Shown here one piece after another: positions 1-6,233 of a stretch of DNA of 6,753 nucleotides (positions are counted from its first letter, which is position 1; each line of letters begins with the position of its first letter). The translations under genes were made by a program, and so were the position numbers. Source of the DNA: Desulfobacteraceae bacterium. Its GTDB lineage: Bacteria > Desulfobacterota > Desulfobacteria > Desulfobacterales > Desulfatirhabdiaceae. The notes under the pieces are model-generated. The model was given only the letters and a program-made list of their open reading frames with translations. It did no database searches and had not been told where the DNA came from. The DNA lies in assembly GCA_027325475.1 (NCBI GenBank), contig DAIEFO010000121.1, positions 1 through 6,753 on the forward strand, given 5' to 3'.

Positions 1-408
1 GCTTTCCCGTTCTTCCTCCGTGCCGTGAGTCGCACTGGTGCGCACGGATTTGCCGGTCCGCACCGCTTCATCGAGTTTCCCCCACGAAGGCACCAGATGG
101 TGATGATGTTTGATCATATAACCGATGTAATCGGGAGATGTCCGGGAAAGAAACCGTACTGCTCCCGGAACCCCTGTATAAAGGCTCCCGGATTTTTCAA
201 GAAGATGCATGGCAGTCATCGCGTTAAGCAGCATGGCTGTTCCCCGTGCATCCGCATGAATCTTTTCTGCAACCGCCTCCGCCGAAAGATGATCTTCCCC
301 GATCACTGTAAACACATCCAGTTCCACAGCCGCGTGAAGCGCGCAAATTTTCCAGTATCCCCCGGATAACTCCAGCAGCATTTCCGGATTCCATTCTGTG
401 TGTGTCAT
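1..408 (-). CDS. SAM-dependent O-methyltransferase-like protein, N-terminal part (cut by left window edge)
   Basis: The reverse strand is open from an ATG at 408-406 to the window edge: 136 codons with no stop. The translation starts MTHTEWNPEMLLELSGGYW and continues with an all-helical segment: CALHAAVELDVF (about 22-33), LSAEAVAEKI (41-50), a winged-helix-like LLNAMTAMHLLEKSG stretch (60-74), then FLSRTSPDYIGYMIKH (86-101). This is the pattern of the dimerisation domain that precedes the Rossmann methyltransferase domain in acetylserotonin/hydroxyneurosporene-type O-methyltransferases. The catalytic SAM-binding part would lie left of the window, so the substrate cannot be inferred. The start is supported by a purine-rich AGAAGGGGGG stretch about 8 nt upstream. 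It is transcribed away from the reductase gene at 813. The family call is fairly sure; the role is unknown. Confidence 0.8.
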   Translation of the reverse strand, partial: MTHTEWNPEMLLELSGGYWKICALHAAVELDVFTVIGEDHLSAEAVAEKIHADARGTAMLLNAMTAMHLLEKSGSLYTGVPGAVRFLSRTSPDYIGYMIKHHHHLVPSWGKLDEAVRTGKSVRTSATHGTEEERES

Positions 409-458
409 GATGTGCCCCCCTTCTTCATATTTCACATTTTTTTCACGGCCATTGAGGA

Positions 459-587
459 TTGACAGCTTTGCAAAAATTTCGCTGGCAAGTCGTGAGAATC
501 CTTAGTAATAAAGCGCACTTATCGTACGCTGCAATGACAAAGGATGCGGCGCAACGCGCGCATGCGGACTTTTTACGAAGCCGTCAA
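459..587 (+). repeat. MITE-like inverted-repeat element, copy 1
   Basis: An approximately 129 bp element with imperfect terminal inverted repeats. The left end begins TTGACAGCTTTGCAAAAA, and the right end read on the other strand begins TTGACGGCTTCGTAAAAA (about 18 of 23 positions match). A second copy lies at 3453-3580 in the same orientation. The two share the interior stretch ACAAAGGATGC, a GCGCAACGC motif and the exact right-end core GGACTTTTTACGAAG. A central hairpin (AGCGCAC / GTACGCT, about 512-529) matches a hairpin in copy 2. No open reading frame belongs to it, so it would be a non-autonomous element or an intergenic repeat. It sits between two divergent genes. Confidence 0.75.
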
Positions 588-812
588 GGTTAAATAGTAA
601 AGTTATGCGATAAAGTCAATAAAGGGAACCCGACAGACGGGGAAAGGCGGCTGTCCGAACGATTTACAAACCCCGCCCCGGATTCAGGAGCATCTTGCTT
701 TTATATTATTGACTAAAGCGGCCTCATCTGTTTTAGTGCCGCAGATTAGAACGGCTTCGTCACACATATACACGCAAAATCTTTTATTGAATATCGGGAT
801 GAAACATCACAC
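588..812. other. Non-coding leader upstream of the reductase gene
   Basis: I see no gene in these 225 bases. They hold a candidate promoter (709-737), a GC-rich stretch (about 627-680) with short complementary pieces such as GACAG/CTGTC, and a 5-bp inverted repeat GCGGC (718-722) / GCCGC (738-742). I compared the stretch by eye with SAM, cobalamin, THF and cyclic-di-GMP riboswitch cores and could not match any of them. Confidence 0.5.
709..737 (+). promoter_or_regulatory. Candidate sigma70-type promoter for the reductase gene
   Basis: TTGACT at 709-714 (5 of 6 to consensus) and TTTAGT at 732-737 (4 of 6) are separated by 17 bp and point toward the ATG at 813. That would leave an untranslated leader of roughly 70 nt. 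This is a pattern match only; the -10 box is weak. Confidence 0.3.
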
Positions 813-2369
813 ATGCTGCGTATTTTTCGAAATGATCTGCTGAACCCTGATCAGTTTGTCGTCACGCTGGAGCTGATACCCGGCCGGGAACATGGCGGGA
901 AATCAGTGGAAACCGTTATCCGGATTGCTAAGGACGCTTTTTCAGACGGCCGTATTTCCGCTGTCTCCATGACAGATAACCCCGGAGGTAATCCGTCTTT
1001 AAGCCCCGATGTATTGGGATCCGAAATTTTTAAACTTGGCATGGACGTTATCGTTCATTTTACCTGCCGGGACATGAACCGTGTCGGACTTGAAAGCCGT
1101 GCGCTCCAACTGGCCATGATGGGTATGAAAAACATCCTGGCGCTCACCGGTGACTACGCCGGTCAGGGCTTTGCGGGTCAGGGGGCGCCGGTCTTCGATC
1201 TGGATTCTGTCAACCTTCAATGCCTGATGGCCATGCTGAATGAGCGCATCACGGCCGCAGGAGATCCGGACGAGTTTATCTGCGGCTGCGCGGTGTCGCC
1301 GTTCAAATATACCGAAGCCGAAAGCTTCGCCCAATACGCCAAACTCTGCCGCAAAGTCAATGCCGGCGCACAGTTTATCATTACACAATTAGGCTATGAC
1401 GCCCGGAAATTTCTGGAACTCAGACAGATGCAAAAACTCTTGGGCATCGACCTGCCGGTACTGGGTTCGGTATATATCCTGACACCCGGCGTCGCCAGAG
1501 TGATGAATCAGGGAAAGGTTCCCGGCGCCATCGTAACGGACGCGCTTCTGAAAGTGGTGCAGGATGAATGGCGTGTTCCGGAAAAAGGCCGGGCCGCAGG
1601 CATTGAACGGGCCGCCCGTCTGGGAGTTGTCCTTAAAGGGCTGGGATATCGAGGAATTCATATCGGCGGAATTCACAAGCACTTTGAGCCTGCAGCCCGA
1701 ATTCTGGATCGGATGCAACAAATTGAACATCAGTGGCAGGATTTTTTGATAGACTTTGATTTTCCGGTTCCAAATGGATTCTACGCATTTTCAAATCATC
1801 AGCTTGCTACTTCAATGCCCAACAACTATGGACAACGACCGGTCTCTATTCCTTTCTGGGATAAATGTCACTATCATATGATGGACCTGGCCCACAGACT
1901 TTTTTTCAATTCCGATGTTCTGCTGGCCCCCCTTTATCAATATTTGAGCAGGCAAATTGACAGTAACAGATCAGAACGCATGCTGCTGCACCTGATCGAA
2001 AACGTCGGAAAACAACTCATGCTGGGTTGCCGTCAGTGCGGCGACTGTGCAATTCAACATGTGGCGTTTCAATGTCCGGAATCCGGATGTCCGAAGCATA
2101 TCCGTAACGGCGCCTGCGGCGGCAGCCGGAACGGACGCTGTGAAGTACATCCGGACAGGTGGTGCATATGGCGCCAGGCCTACCGGCGTTTATCCAGTGT
2201 AAAAAAGACTGAAGAAATGATGGCGGGTTGCATCCCTCCGAGGCGGTGGGAACTTGACCATACTTCCTCCTGGCTGAACTTTCATCTCGGGAGGGACCAT
2301 CAAACCGCATCGGAAGATTTTGCCCGTTTCTGTTCATCAAAAACTTCCTGCGGGCGTCCTCCTTCGTAA
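813..2369 (+). CDS. metF: Methylenetetrahydrofolate reductase with fused MetV-like C-terminal domain
   Basis: A 518-residue cytoplasmic enzyme predicted to reduce 5,10-methylene-THF to 5-methyl-THF, the step that feeds methionine synthesis and, in anaerobes, the methyl branch of the Wood-Ljungdahl pathway. Residues about 1-310 form the MetF TIM barrel: VTLELIPG (17-24, with E20 in the place of the MetF catalytic Glu), SMTDNPGG (52-59), CRDMNR (85-90), ALTGDY (110-115, D114 matching the flavin/folate Asp) and GGIHKHF (285-291). Residues about 340-496 are the MTHFR C-terminal (MetV-like) domain, rich in Cys: C406, C409, C412, C421, C426, C435, C443 and C451, with RNGACGG (431-437) and SSWLNFHLGRDH (485-496). 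These Cys probably bind metal, as in MetV proteins of acetogens. The ribosome binding site is weak (GGGAT, about 14 nt upstream), but no better in-frame start is seen. The last ~22 residues look non-conserved. The gene stands alone, divergent from the methyltransferase and convergent with the crotonase gene. The family is sure; WLP versus methionine use is not decided. Confidence 0.93.
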   Translation: MLRIFRNDLLNPDQFVVTLELIPGREHGGKSVETVIRIAKDAFSDGRISAVSMTDNPGGNPSLSPDVLGSEIFKLGMDVIVHFTCRDMNRVGLESRALQLAMMGMKNILALTGDYAGQGFAGQGAPVFDLDSVNLQCLMAMLNERITAAGDPDEFICGCAVSPFKYTEAESFAQYAKLCRKVNAGAQFIITQLGYDARKFLELRQMQKLLGIDLPVLGSVYILTPGVARVMNQGKVPGAIVTDALLKVVQDEWRVPEKGRAAGIERAARLGVVLKGLGYRGIHIGGIHKHFEPAARILDRMQQIEHQWQDFLIDFDFPVPNGFYAFSNHQLATSMPNNYGQRPVSIPFWDKCHYHMMDLAHRLFFNSDVLLAPLYQYLSRQIDSNRSERMLLHLIENVGKQLMLGCRQCGDCAIQHVAFQCPESGCPKHIRNGACGGSRNGRCEVHPDRWCIWRQAYRRLSSVKKTEEMMAGCIPPRRWELDHTSSWLNFHLGRDHQTASEDFARFCSSKTSCGRPPS

Positions 2370-2473
2370 TATAGGCATTCAGAAAATTCATTTCGCAAGG
2401 CAGCAGAGAGGAGATAATACTGAGTATATCTCCGACCGATACCGCCGCGAAATTATTTTTCTGAATGCCTATA
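2370..2473. repeat. 104 bp palindromic element in the convergent gap
   Basis: Arms of 27 nt at 2370-2396 and 2447-2473 are inverted copies of each other, differing at only two positions. The outer arm begins TATAGGCATTCAGAAAA. The 50 nt between them hold a second near-perfect hairpin at 2410-2433 (GGAGAT / ATCTCC outside, ATACT / AGTAT inside, one bulged A). The element starts at the first base after the reductase stop codon and ends six bases before the crotonase stop codon, so it fills 104 of the 110 bp between the genes. Both ends read TATA, compatible with a TA target duplication around a mobile miniature element, but that is inference. It could fold in either transcript and block read-through. 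It lacks a clean T-tract after the stem, so it is not a canonical intrinsic terminator. Confidence 0.8.
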
Positions 2474-2479
2474 GGTGAG

Positions 2480-3259
2480 CTATTTTTCCGACCAGTCGGG
2501 CTGACGCTTTTGCAAGAAGGCGGACACGCCTTCTTTGGCATCATCGGTACTGCACAGACGGGCAAAGGCTTCGTTCATAAAGTCGAAAGCCTTGTGGTAA
2601 TCCATATCTTCGGCGATATAAAACGATTTTTTAGCAATCTGAACAGCGATGGGACTTTTTTGGGCCAGCACGGCAGCCCAGTTTTGCGTTTCCCTATCCA
2701 GATCCTCCTTGGCGACAACCTTGTTGATCAGCCCCAGTTCCAAAGCCCGTGAGGCTGGAATGAGGTCGCCATAAAGCAATAATTCCATGGATCGCTTTCT
2801 GCCAATGGATCGAGATATCGGGACAACCGGCCCAACGCAGTTCAATCCCACATTGATGGCGGTCAATCCCATTCTGGCGCTGTCGGCGGCAACCGCCAGA
2901 TCGCATGCCGCCATCAGCCCCGCTCCATTGGCCGCCGCGACACCATGAACCTGAGCGATTACCGGTTTTTTCATTTTGCTGATAGCGACCAGCGGAGACT
3001 CCATCAGCTCTATCCAGCTCCGGTATTCATGGGCGGATTTGCCGTAGAGTTCATTGACGTCGATTCCGGCGCAAAAAGCCTTGCCGCTTCCCTTGATGAT
3101 GATCACTCGAACCCGGTTGTCAGCTTCCATATCCGCAAGCGCCTGAAAAAGGTCCGTTGCCATCTGGGTCGTAAAGGTATTGAGTTGCTCTGGACAATTG
3201 AGTGTAAGGGTGCCTACATAATTGTCGCCGACTTCCATGATAACTGTCTGATACGCCAT
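2480..3259 (-). CDS. Enoyl-CoA hydratase/isomerase-family (crotonase) protein, ECHDC3-like
   Basis: A complete 259-residue protein of normal length for a single crotonase domain. It keeps the oxyanion-hole segments GKAFCAGIDVNEL (59-71) and VHGVAAANGAGL (104-115), the CDLAVAAD stretch (119-126), GLTAINVGLN (131-140) and the C-terminal EGVSAFLQKRQPDW (243-256). The ending and the core resemble ECHDC3, a crotonase paralogue, by recall of that family. The two glutamates that add water in classical enoyl-CoA hydratase are replaced: by eye they align with G114 and A134. The fold should bind an acyl-CoA, but ordinary hydration of an enoyl-CoA is doubtful, and I give no substrate. No signal peptide; cytoplasmic. 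The ATG at 3259-3257 has a good AAGGAGA ribosome binding site about 5 nt upstream. Its upstream region begins with the repeat cluster at 3292; no strong promoter was recognised. Family sure, reaction unknown. Confidence 0.92.
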   Translation of the reverse strand: MAYQTVIMEVGDNYVGTLTLNCPEQLNTFTTQMATDLFQALADMEADNRVRVIIIKGSGKAFCAGIDVNELYGKSAHEYRSWIELMESPLVAISKMKKPVIAQVHGVAAANGAGLMAACDLAVAADSARMGLTAINVGLNCVGPVVPISRSIGRKRSMELLLYGDLIPASRALELGLINKVVAKEDLDRETQNWAAVLAQKSPIAVQIAKKSFYIAEDMDYHKAFDFMNEAFARLCSTDDAKEGVSAFLQKRQPDWSEK

Positions 3260-3291
3260 TGGGTCTCCTTGATATTTTAAAGGTTAATATG

Positions 3292-3393
3292 GATGCCCTC
3301 GTAAAAAATCGGTTCTTGCCTGATTTTACAGCATCAACAAATTGAATTTACAAGAAATAAAACCTATAATTTTGCTTTTTACGAGTTCGTCAA
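3292..3393. repeat. Second inverted-repeat element with related ends
   Basis: The left end GATGCCCTCGTAAAAAATCG (3292-3311) and the reverse complement of the right end (TTGACGAACTCGTAAAAAGC, from 3374-3393) share the block CTCGTAAAAA and flanking bases. The ~60 nt between them do not resemble the interior of the 128 bp element. It therefore looks like a 102 bp element bounded by the same kind of end, or two unrelated half-copies in opposite orientation. It lies directly upstream of the crotonase gene. Confidence 0.45.
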
Positions 3394-3398
3394 TAGTA

Positions 3399-3444
3399 GC
3401 GACTTCGTAAAAAGCCGTCAAGACTGATGCCATTGTAAAAAGTC
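3399..3444. repeat. Partial repeat ends (two half-sites)
   Basis: GACTTCGTAAAAAG (3401-3414) looks like a left end, and is followed at once by AAGCCGTCAAG (3412-3422), an exact 11 nt match to the outer right end of copy 1. This could be an element whose interior was deleted. GATGCCATTGTAAAAAGTCG (3425-3444) then repeats the motif found at 3292-3311 (GATGCC, one or two changes, GTAAAAA). Together they bridge the 102 bp element and the 128 bp element. Confidence 0.45.
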
Positions 3445-3452
3445 GATTTTGG

Positions 3453-3580
3453 GACGGCTTTGTAAAAAGTTCGCAGGCAAGGCGCGCAAATCCGCAAGGA
3501 GTGAGGCGTACTTTTGGGTACGCCGCAACGACAAAGGATGCAGCGCAACGCAGCATCCGGACTTTTTACGAAGTCGTCAA
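3453..3580 (+). repeat. MITE-like inverted-repeat element, copy 2
   Basis: A 128 bp element with 21 nt imperfect terminal inverted repeats: left GACGGCTTTGTAAAAAGTTC; right, read in reverse, GACGACTTCGTAAAAAGTCC (18 of 21 positions match). A perfect 7 bp central hairpin is formed by GGCGTAC and GTACGCC (about 3504-3523) with a 6 nt loop. It is the same family as 459-587, roughly three quarters identical by eye and most alike in the right half. The outer base pair of the central hairpin is G-C here and A-T in copy 1, so pairing is kept. No coding capacity of its own. Confidence 0.75.
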
Positions 3581-3607
3581 ATATAGTGGCTCATAAATTT
3601 ATTTTGC

Positions 3608-3635
3608 TTGACAGTCCACTGCTGTTTGTTTTAAA
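3608..3635 (+). promoter_or_regulatory. Candidate sigma70-type promoter for the peptidase gene
   Basis: A perfect TTGACA (3608-3613) is followed after 16 bp by TTTAAA (3630-3635, 4 of 6 to TATAAT), with an A/T-rich stretch just upstream (about 3590-3606). It points toward the GTG start at 3791 and would leave a leader of about 150 nt that contains the inverted repeat at 3682-3713. Confidence 0.45.
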
Positions 3636-3681
3636 CGAGTCAATCATCGTCATTAATATGGTCTAACCCATTGTTTCAAAG

Positions 3682-3713
3682 ATTAAAAATGTGAAATGAC
3701 CACAATTTTTAAT
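3682..3713. promoter_or_regulatory. Inverted repeat in the peptidase leader
   Basis: ATTAAAAATGTG (3682-3693) pairs with CACAATTTTTAAT (3701-3713) with one bulged base and a 7 nt loop. It lies between the candidate promoter and the ribosome binding site of the peptidase gene. It could be an operator for a dimeric regulator or an mRNA hairpin; nothing in the sequence decides between these. Confidence 0.35.
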
Positions 3714-3790
3714 GAATGTCCTCGCATCTATGGAAATCGGACGTGATCAAGCTGATTACGAATCGTTTCTGTATTGAAAAGGAGATTGAC

Positions 3791-5569
3791 GTGAAAAGAA
3801 AAGTACTGATGAGGATTTGTTTGTGCTTTGCCGTACTGTTCTTTTCAGTTGATACATTTGCTGTAACAGCAACATCTTCTTTGCCTACTCCCAACATCAA
3901 AGCCAATGGGCAGGATGGCTCGATTACGGTTTTATCCGGAACGCCTGTTTCTATCTCAGCCAGCCTCAATCCCGGAAACGAAAACGGGAAGCTCGCTGAT
4001 TGGTGGCTTGCTTGCAGCTCTCCTTTTGGATGGTATTCTCTCAATTCAAATGGATGGACTTCGGGGATCAACTTGTTGGCTCAATACCCATTGTTCAGTG
4101 TTTCCCCTGTGGAGATATATTCAGCATCGCTTTCTGCAGGAGACTACGCATTTTACTTCCTTGTTGATATGAGCCCTGACGACATTGTAAATTCGCCATA
4201 TTATTACGATTTTGTCCAAGTACATGTCACATCAGATCCGCAGGTTCTTGCACGGGTCGAAGTACCGGGAAAACTTCAAGAGCTTAATTTGCCGGTGTAT
4301 GCGGGGCTTGTGGATGGGGCCGGGGTTTACTACGCCCTGGCTATTGCAACCAGGGCCCAGTTGAACGCCGCTGGAGTCACCTATCGGGTGATTGACGAGT
4401 GCCCCTCCAATACGGACTATCTGCTCGCGTCATCGGAAAACCCCGATGACTATGCGGAAGCAGCAAAGGTAGCCAATATACTTTACAATGACGGCCGCTG
4501 GATCATCGTGCGGGATAGTGGCGCTGTGGATGAAATACTTGCTGACATCGGCTTTGATCTGAAGCTGATGAGTGATGAGCCGATCAGCCTGGTATCGGCG
4601 GATACTGATGAAGCCAGGCTGATCGATAGCGCCGCGCCTGTCCAGCTTTCGGGCGTCAGCGAAATGATCGGCAAGGTAAAACAGGAGACAGTCACCACAT
4701 ATATATCTCAATTGAGTGGTGCATCTAATGTAACGGTCGATGGCGATCTTTATACCATTGAGACCCGCAATACCGACTCCGGAACGCCGATTCAAAAAGC
4801 TACGCAGTATATTCTTGATAATCTGAAGAAGGAAGGGATAACTGTCTCGACCCATGACTGGACGTGGGAAGATAGGCATAAAGGGCGCAATATCATCGGA
4901 GAGTTAAAGGGGAATGGAAGCTCGGGTGAGATCGTCATCATGATTGCTCATCTGGACAGCATTTCCAGTAAACTTGCCGCACCCGGCGCAGACGATGATG
5001 CCAGCGGCTGCGCGGCGCTTCTGACAGCTGCCGATATCATGAGAAAATACTCGTTTCAACGTACCATCAGATTCATCTTTACCACTGGAGAGGAACAGGG
5101 AACCCTCGGCAGCCAGGCATATGTCAAGAGCATCAAGGGGCAGACAATTTATGCGGTCTTGAATCTTGATATGATAGGGTTCAGCACCAGCGGACTCACA
5201 CCACCGGTCCAGAACGTTAAAACGAGGAATGAAAAGGACAAAGGAAATACGGCGGATATGGTCATCGCCAATCTTTACAAAGATGTCGTGACGTTGTACG
5301 GACTGGACACCAGTCTGAATGTCAAAATCATTCAGGACAGTGATGTAAATGGCGACCAATCGTCTTTCTGGGGGGACTCAAATATCCGCACAGCCTGGGT
5401 CATAGAGGATGATTATGGCAACTTTAACAAAGATAATATGCACACTGAAGATGACACATTAAAAACATTGAACATGTCCTATTGCACCAATCAGATAAAG
5501 GCTACGCTTGCCACTGTGGCACACGTAGCTGGCCTTATAGGCTCTAAAATCTCATCTTCCGAAAAATAA
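3791..5569 (+). CDS. Secreted M28-family zinc aminopeptidase
   Basis: A 592-residue exported metallopeptidase starting at GTG 3791. This start is chosen over an in-frame ATG at 3716 because AAGGAG (3779-3784) sits 6 nt before it and because a signal peptide then begins directly: KRKVLMR, then a hydrophobic LCFAVLFFSV core, with likely cleavage after DTFA (residue 24). Residues about 35-147 form a probable beta-sandwich (ADWWLACSSPFGWYSLN, 69-85; SAGDYAFYFLVD, 115-126). Residues 150-365 are a linker/prodomain-like region. The catalytic domain has the full di-zinc set of the Vibrio aminopeptidase type: H387 (AHLDS), D402 (PGADDDASG), catalytic E434 with ligand E435 (TGEEQGTLGS), D460 (NLDMIG) and H551 (MHTEDDT). 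The usual SDH near the end is GDQ here (521-523), an odd change. It should remove N-terminal amino acids from peptides in the periplasm or outside. It is monocistronic, with no lipobox and no C-terminal sorting domain seen. Confidence 0.93.
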   Translation: MKRKVLMRICLCFAVLFFSVDTFAVTATSSLPTPNIKANGQDGSITVLSGTPVSISASLNPGNENGKLADWWLACSSPFGWYSLNSNGWTSGINLLAQYPLFSVSPVEIYSASLSAGDYAFYFLVDMSPDDIVNSPYYYDFVQVHVTSDPQVLARVEVPGKLQELNLPVYAGLVDGAGVYYALAIATRAQLNAAGVTYRVIDECPSNTDYLLASSENPDDYAEAAKVANILYNDGRWIIVRDSGAVDEILADIGFDLKLMSDEPISLVSADTDEARLIDSAAPVQLSGVSEMIGKVKQETVTTYISQLSGASNVTVDGDLYTIETRNTDSGTPIQKATQYILDNLKKEGITVSTHDWTWEDRHKGRNIIGELKGNGSSGEIVIMIAHLDSISSKLAAPGADDDASGCAALLTAADIMRKYSFQRTIRFIFTTGEEQGTLGSQAYVKSIKGQTIYAVLNLDMIGFSTSGLTPPVQNVKTRNEKDKGNTADMVIANLYKDVVTLYGLDTSLNVKIIQDSDVNGDQSSFWGDSNIRTAWVIEDDYGNFNKDNMHTEDDTLKTLNMSYCTNQIKATLATVAHVAGLIGSKISSSEK

Positions 5570-5745
5570 TTTATACCAAAGGAAGCATAAGCCTGATATA
5601 AACCGTCGACATAGTCGTTTGTGATATCGGTGTAAACCAAAGAATCCTTGAGGTGGATGAATAGACAGTATTGCTGTGCAGCATTACCGATAAGATGATA
5701 ATGACTTTCAGAATACATGGCTTCATGCCACTGATTCCCTAATAT
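5570..5745 (-). pseudogene. Possible decayed gene fragment antisense to the peptidase/small-protein gap
   Basis: The reverse strand is open from about 5745, through an ATG at 5718, and on into the end of the peptidase gene (stop near 5491). The part outside the peptidase gene reads like real protein, with segments GNQWHEAMYSESHYHLIGNA and DYVDGLYQAYASFGINY and varied third positions, but I do not recognise a family. No convincing ribosome binding site precedes the ATG, and the last ~26 residues are only the antisense of the peptidase gene. It is most likely a gene remnant or chance; confidence is low. Apart from it, the 238 bp gap from 5570 to 5807 holds only A/T-rich leader sequence for the next gene. 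Confidence 0.2.
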
Positions 5746-5807
5746 TAGAATTTAATACCTGTAATAACACATTATTATTTGGCATCTAATTAAAAAAGGA
5801 AAGAAAA

Positions 5808-6110
5808 ATGAAGTATTTTCTGTTAATCATGGCATGTGCGTTGGTACTGTCCTTTTCAGAACTAACAATGGCAGCAGATGAATCGAAACCGGCAGTGACT
5901 TTGGCATCATCCGATGCGAACGACATCAAATGGATAGCTAAGTGCATGGAAGATAACAAGGATCAGGGGCAGTCGGCTGAAGTGGTAAGGAAATACTGTG
6001 AGTGCATGACCTCAAAAATGGACGAAAGCGAAACGCAGTCCGTCACTCAGTGGGAAAAGACTCATCCAAAGGAACGAAAAGAGTGTGATGAAATAGCGGG
6101 TTGGAAGTAA
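5808..6110 (+). CDS. Small exported protein with four cysteines, function unknown
   Basis: A 100-residue protein with a clear signal peptide (MKYFLLIMACALVLSFSE..., likely cleavage after TMA at residue 22), so the mature chain of about 78 residues is periplasmic or secreted. The mature part is hydrophilic, predicted helical, and has four cysteines at 46, 64, 66 and 93: WIAKC, a 17-residue spacer, YCEC, then a 26-residue spacer to KECDEIAGW. Two disulfides joining a helical hairpin are an inference from this spacing. It is not a c-type cytochrome (no CXXCH). The start has an AAGGAAAG ribosome binding site about 5 nt upstream in a very A/T-rich leader. It stands alone, 238 bp behind the peptidase gene. 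The layout resembles conserved hypothetical secreted proteins, but I cannot name a family and assign no function. Confidence 0.8.
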   Translation: MKYFLLIMACALVLSFSELTMAADESKPAVTLASSDANDIKWIAKCMEDNKDQGQSAEVVRKYCECMTSKMDESETQSVTQWEKTHPKERKECDEIAGWK

Positions 6111-6171
6111 ACTGAAATCCGTGGCGCTATCATTGCTTGTGAGCCTAAGATGCAGTATCGCCTATTGAAAT

Positions 6172-6231
6172 GTGAGGCACACTCGCCAATTTGCCGGGGT
6201 GCGGTGAATGGGTTAGACCTTGACGCCTCAC
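6172..6231. repeat. Long-spaced inverted repeat GTGAGGC / GCCTCAC
   Basis: GTGAGGC at 6172-6178 is the exact inverse of GCCTCAC at 6225-6231, with 46 nt between them. It lies just before the mnmA relic. It could mark the ends of a small inserted segment or a folded RNA, or be chance; 7 bp arms alone are weak evidence. Confidence 0.25.
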
Positions 6232-6233
6232 TG

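Noticed and set aside
25..369. Plus-strand open frame of 114 codons
   Set aside because: It is antisense to the methyltransferase gene, whose translation has clear family motifs and a ribosome binding site; the plus-strand product is rich in rare residue runs and has no recognisable domain.
588..812. Riboswitch upstream of the reductase gene
   Set aside because: The GC-rich region has short complementary pieces, but none of the SAM, cobalamin, THF or cyclic-di-GMP core motifs could be matched by eye.
2370..2473. Canonical rho-independent terminator
   Set aside because: The stem is long and A/T-rich with a 50 nt structured interior and no T-tract directly after either arm.
2017..2565. Minus-strand open frame of 182 codons
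   Set aside because: It overlaps the conserved Cys-rich end of the reductase, the palindrome and the end of the crotonase gene, and its product has no recognisable domain.
3326..3556. Minus-strand open frame of 76 codons
   Set aside because: It lies almost wholly inside the repeat cluster and part of copy 2; such frames arise from the repeat itself.
3292..3580. CRISPR-like array
   Set aside because: The repeated units are in both orientations with irregular spacing and form inverted-repeat ends; there are no regular spacers and no cas genes.
3716..3790. ATG at 3716 as start of the peptidase
   Set aside because: It overlaps nothing like a ribosome binding site, would put 25 charged residues before the signal peptide, and the GTG at 3791 has an excellent AAGGAG at 6 nt.
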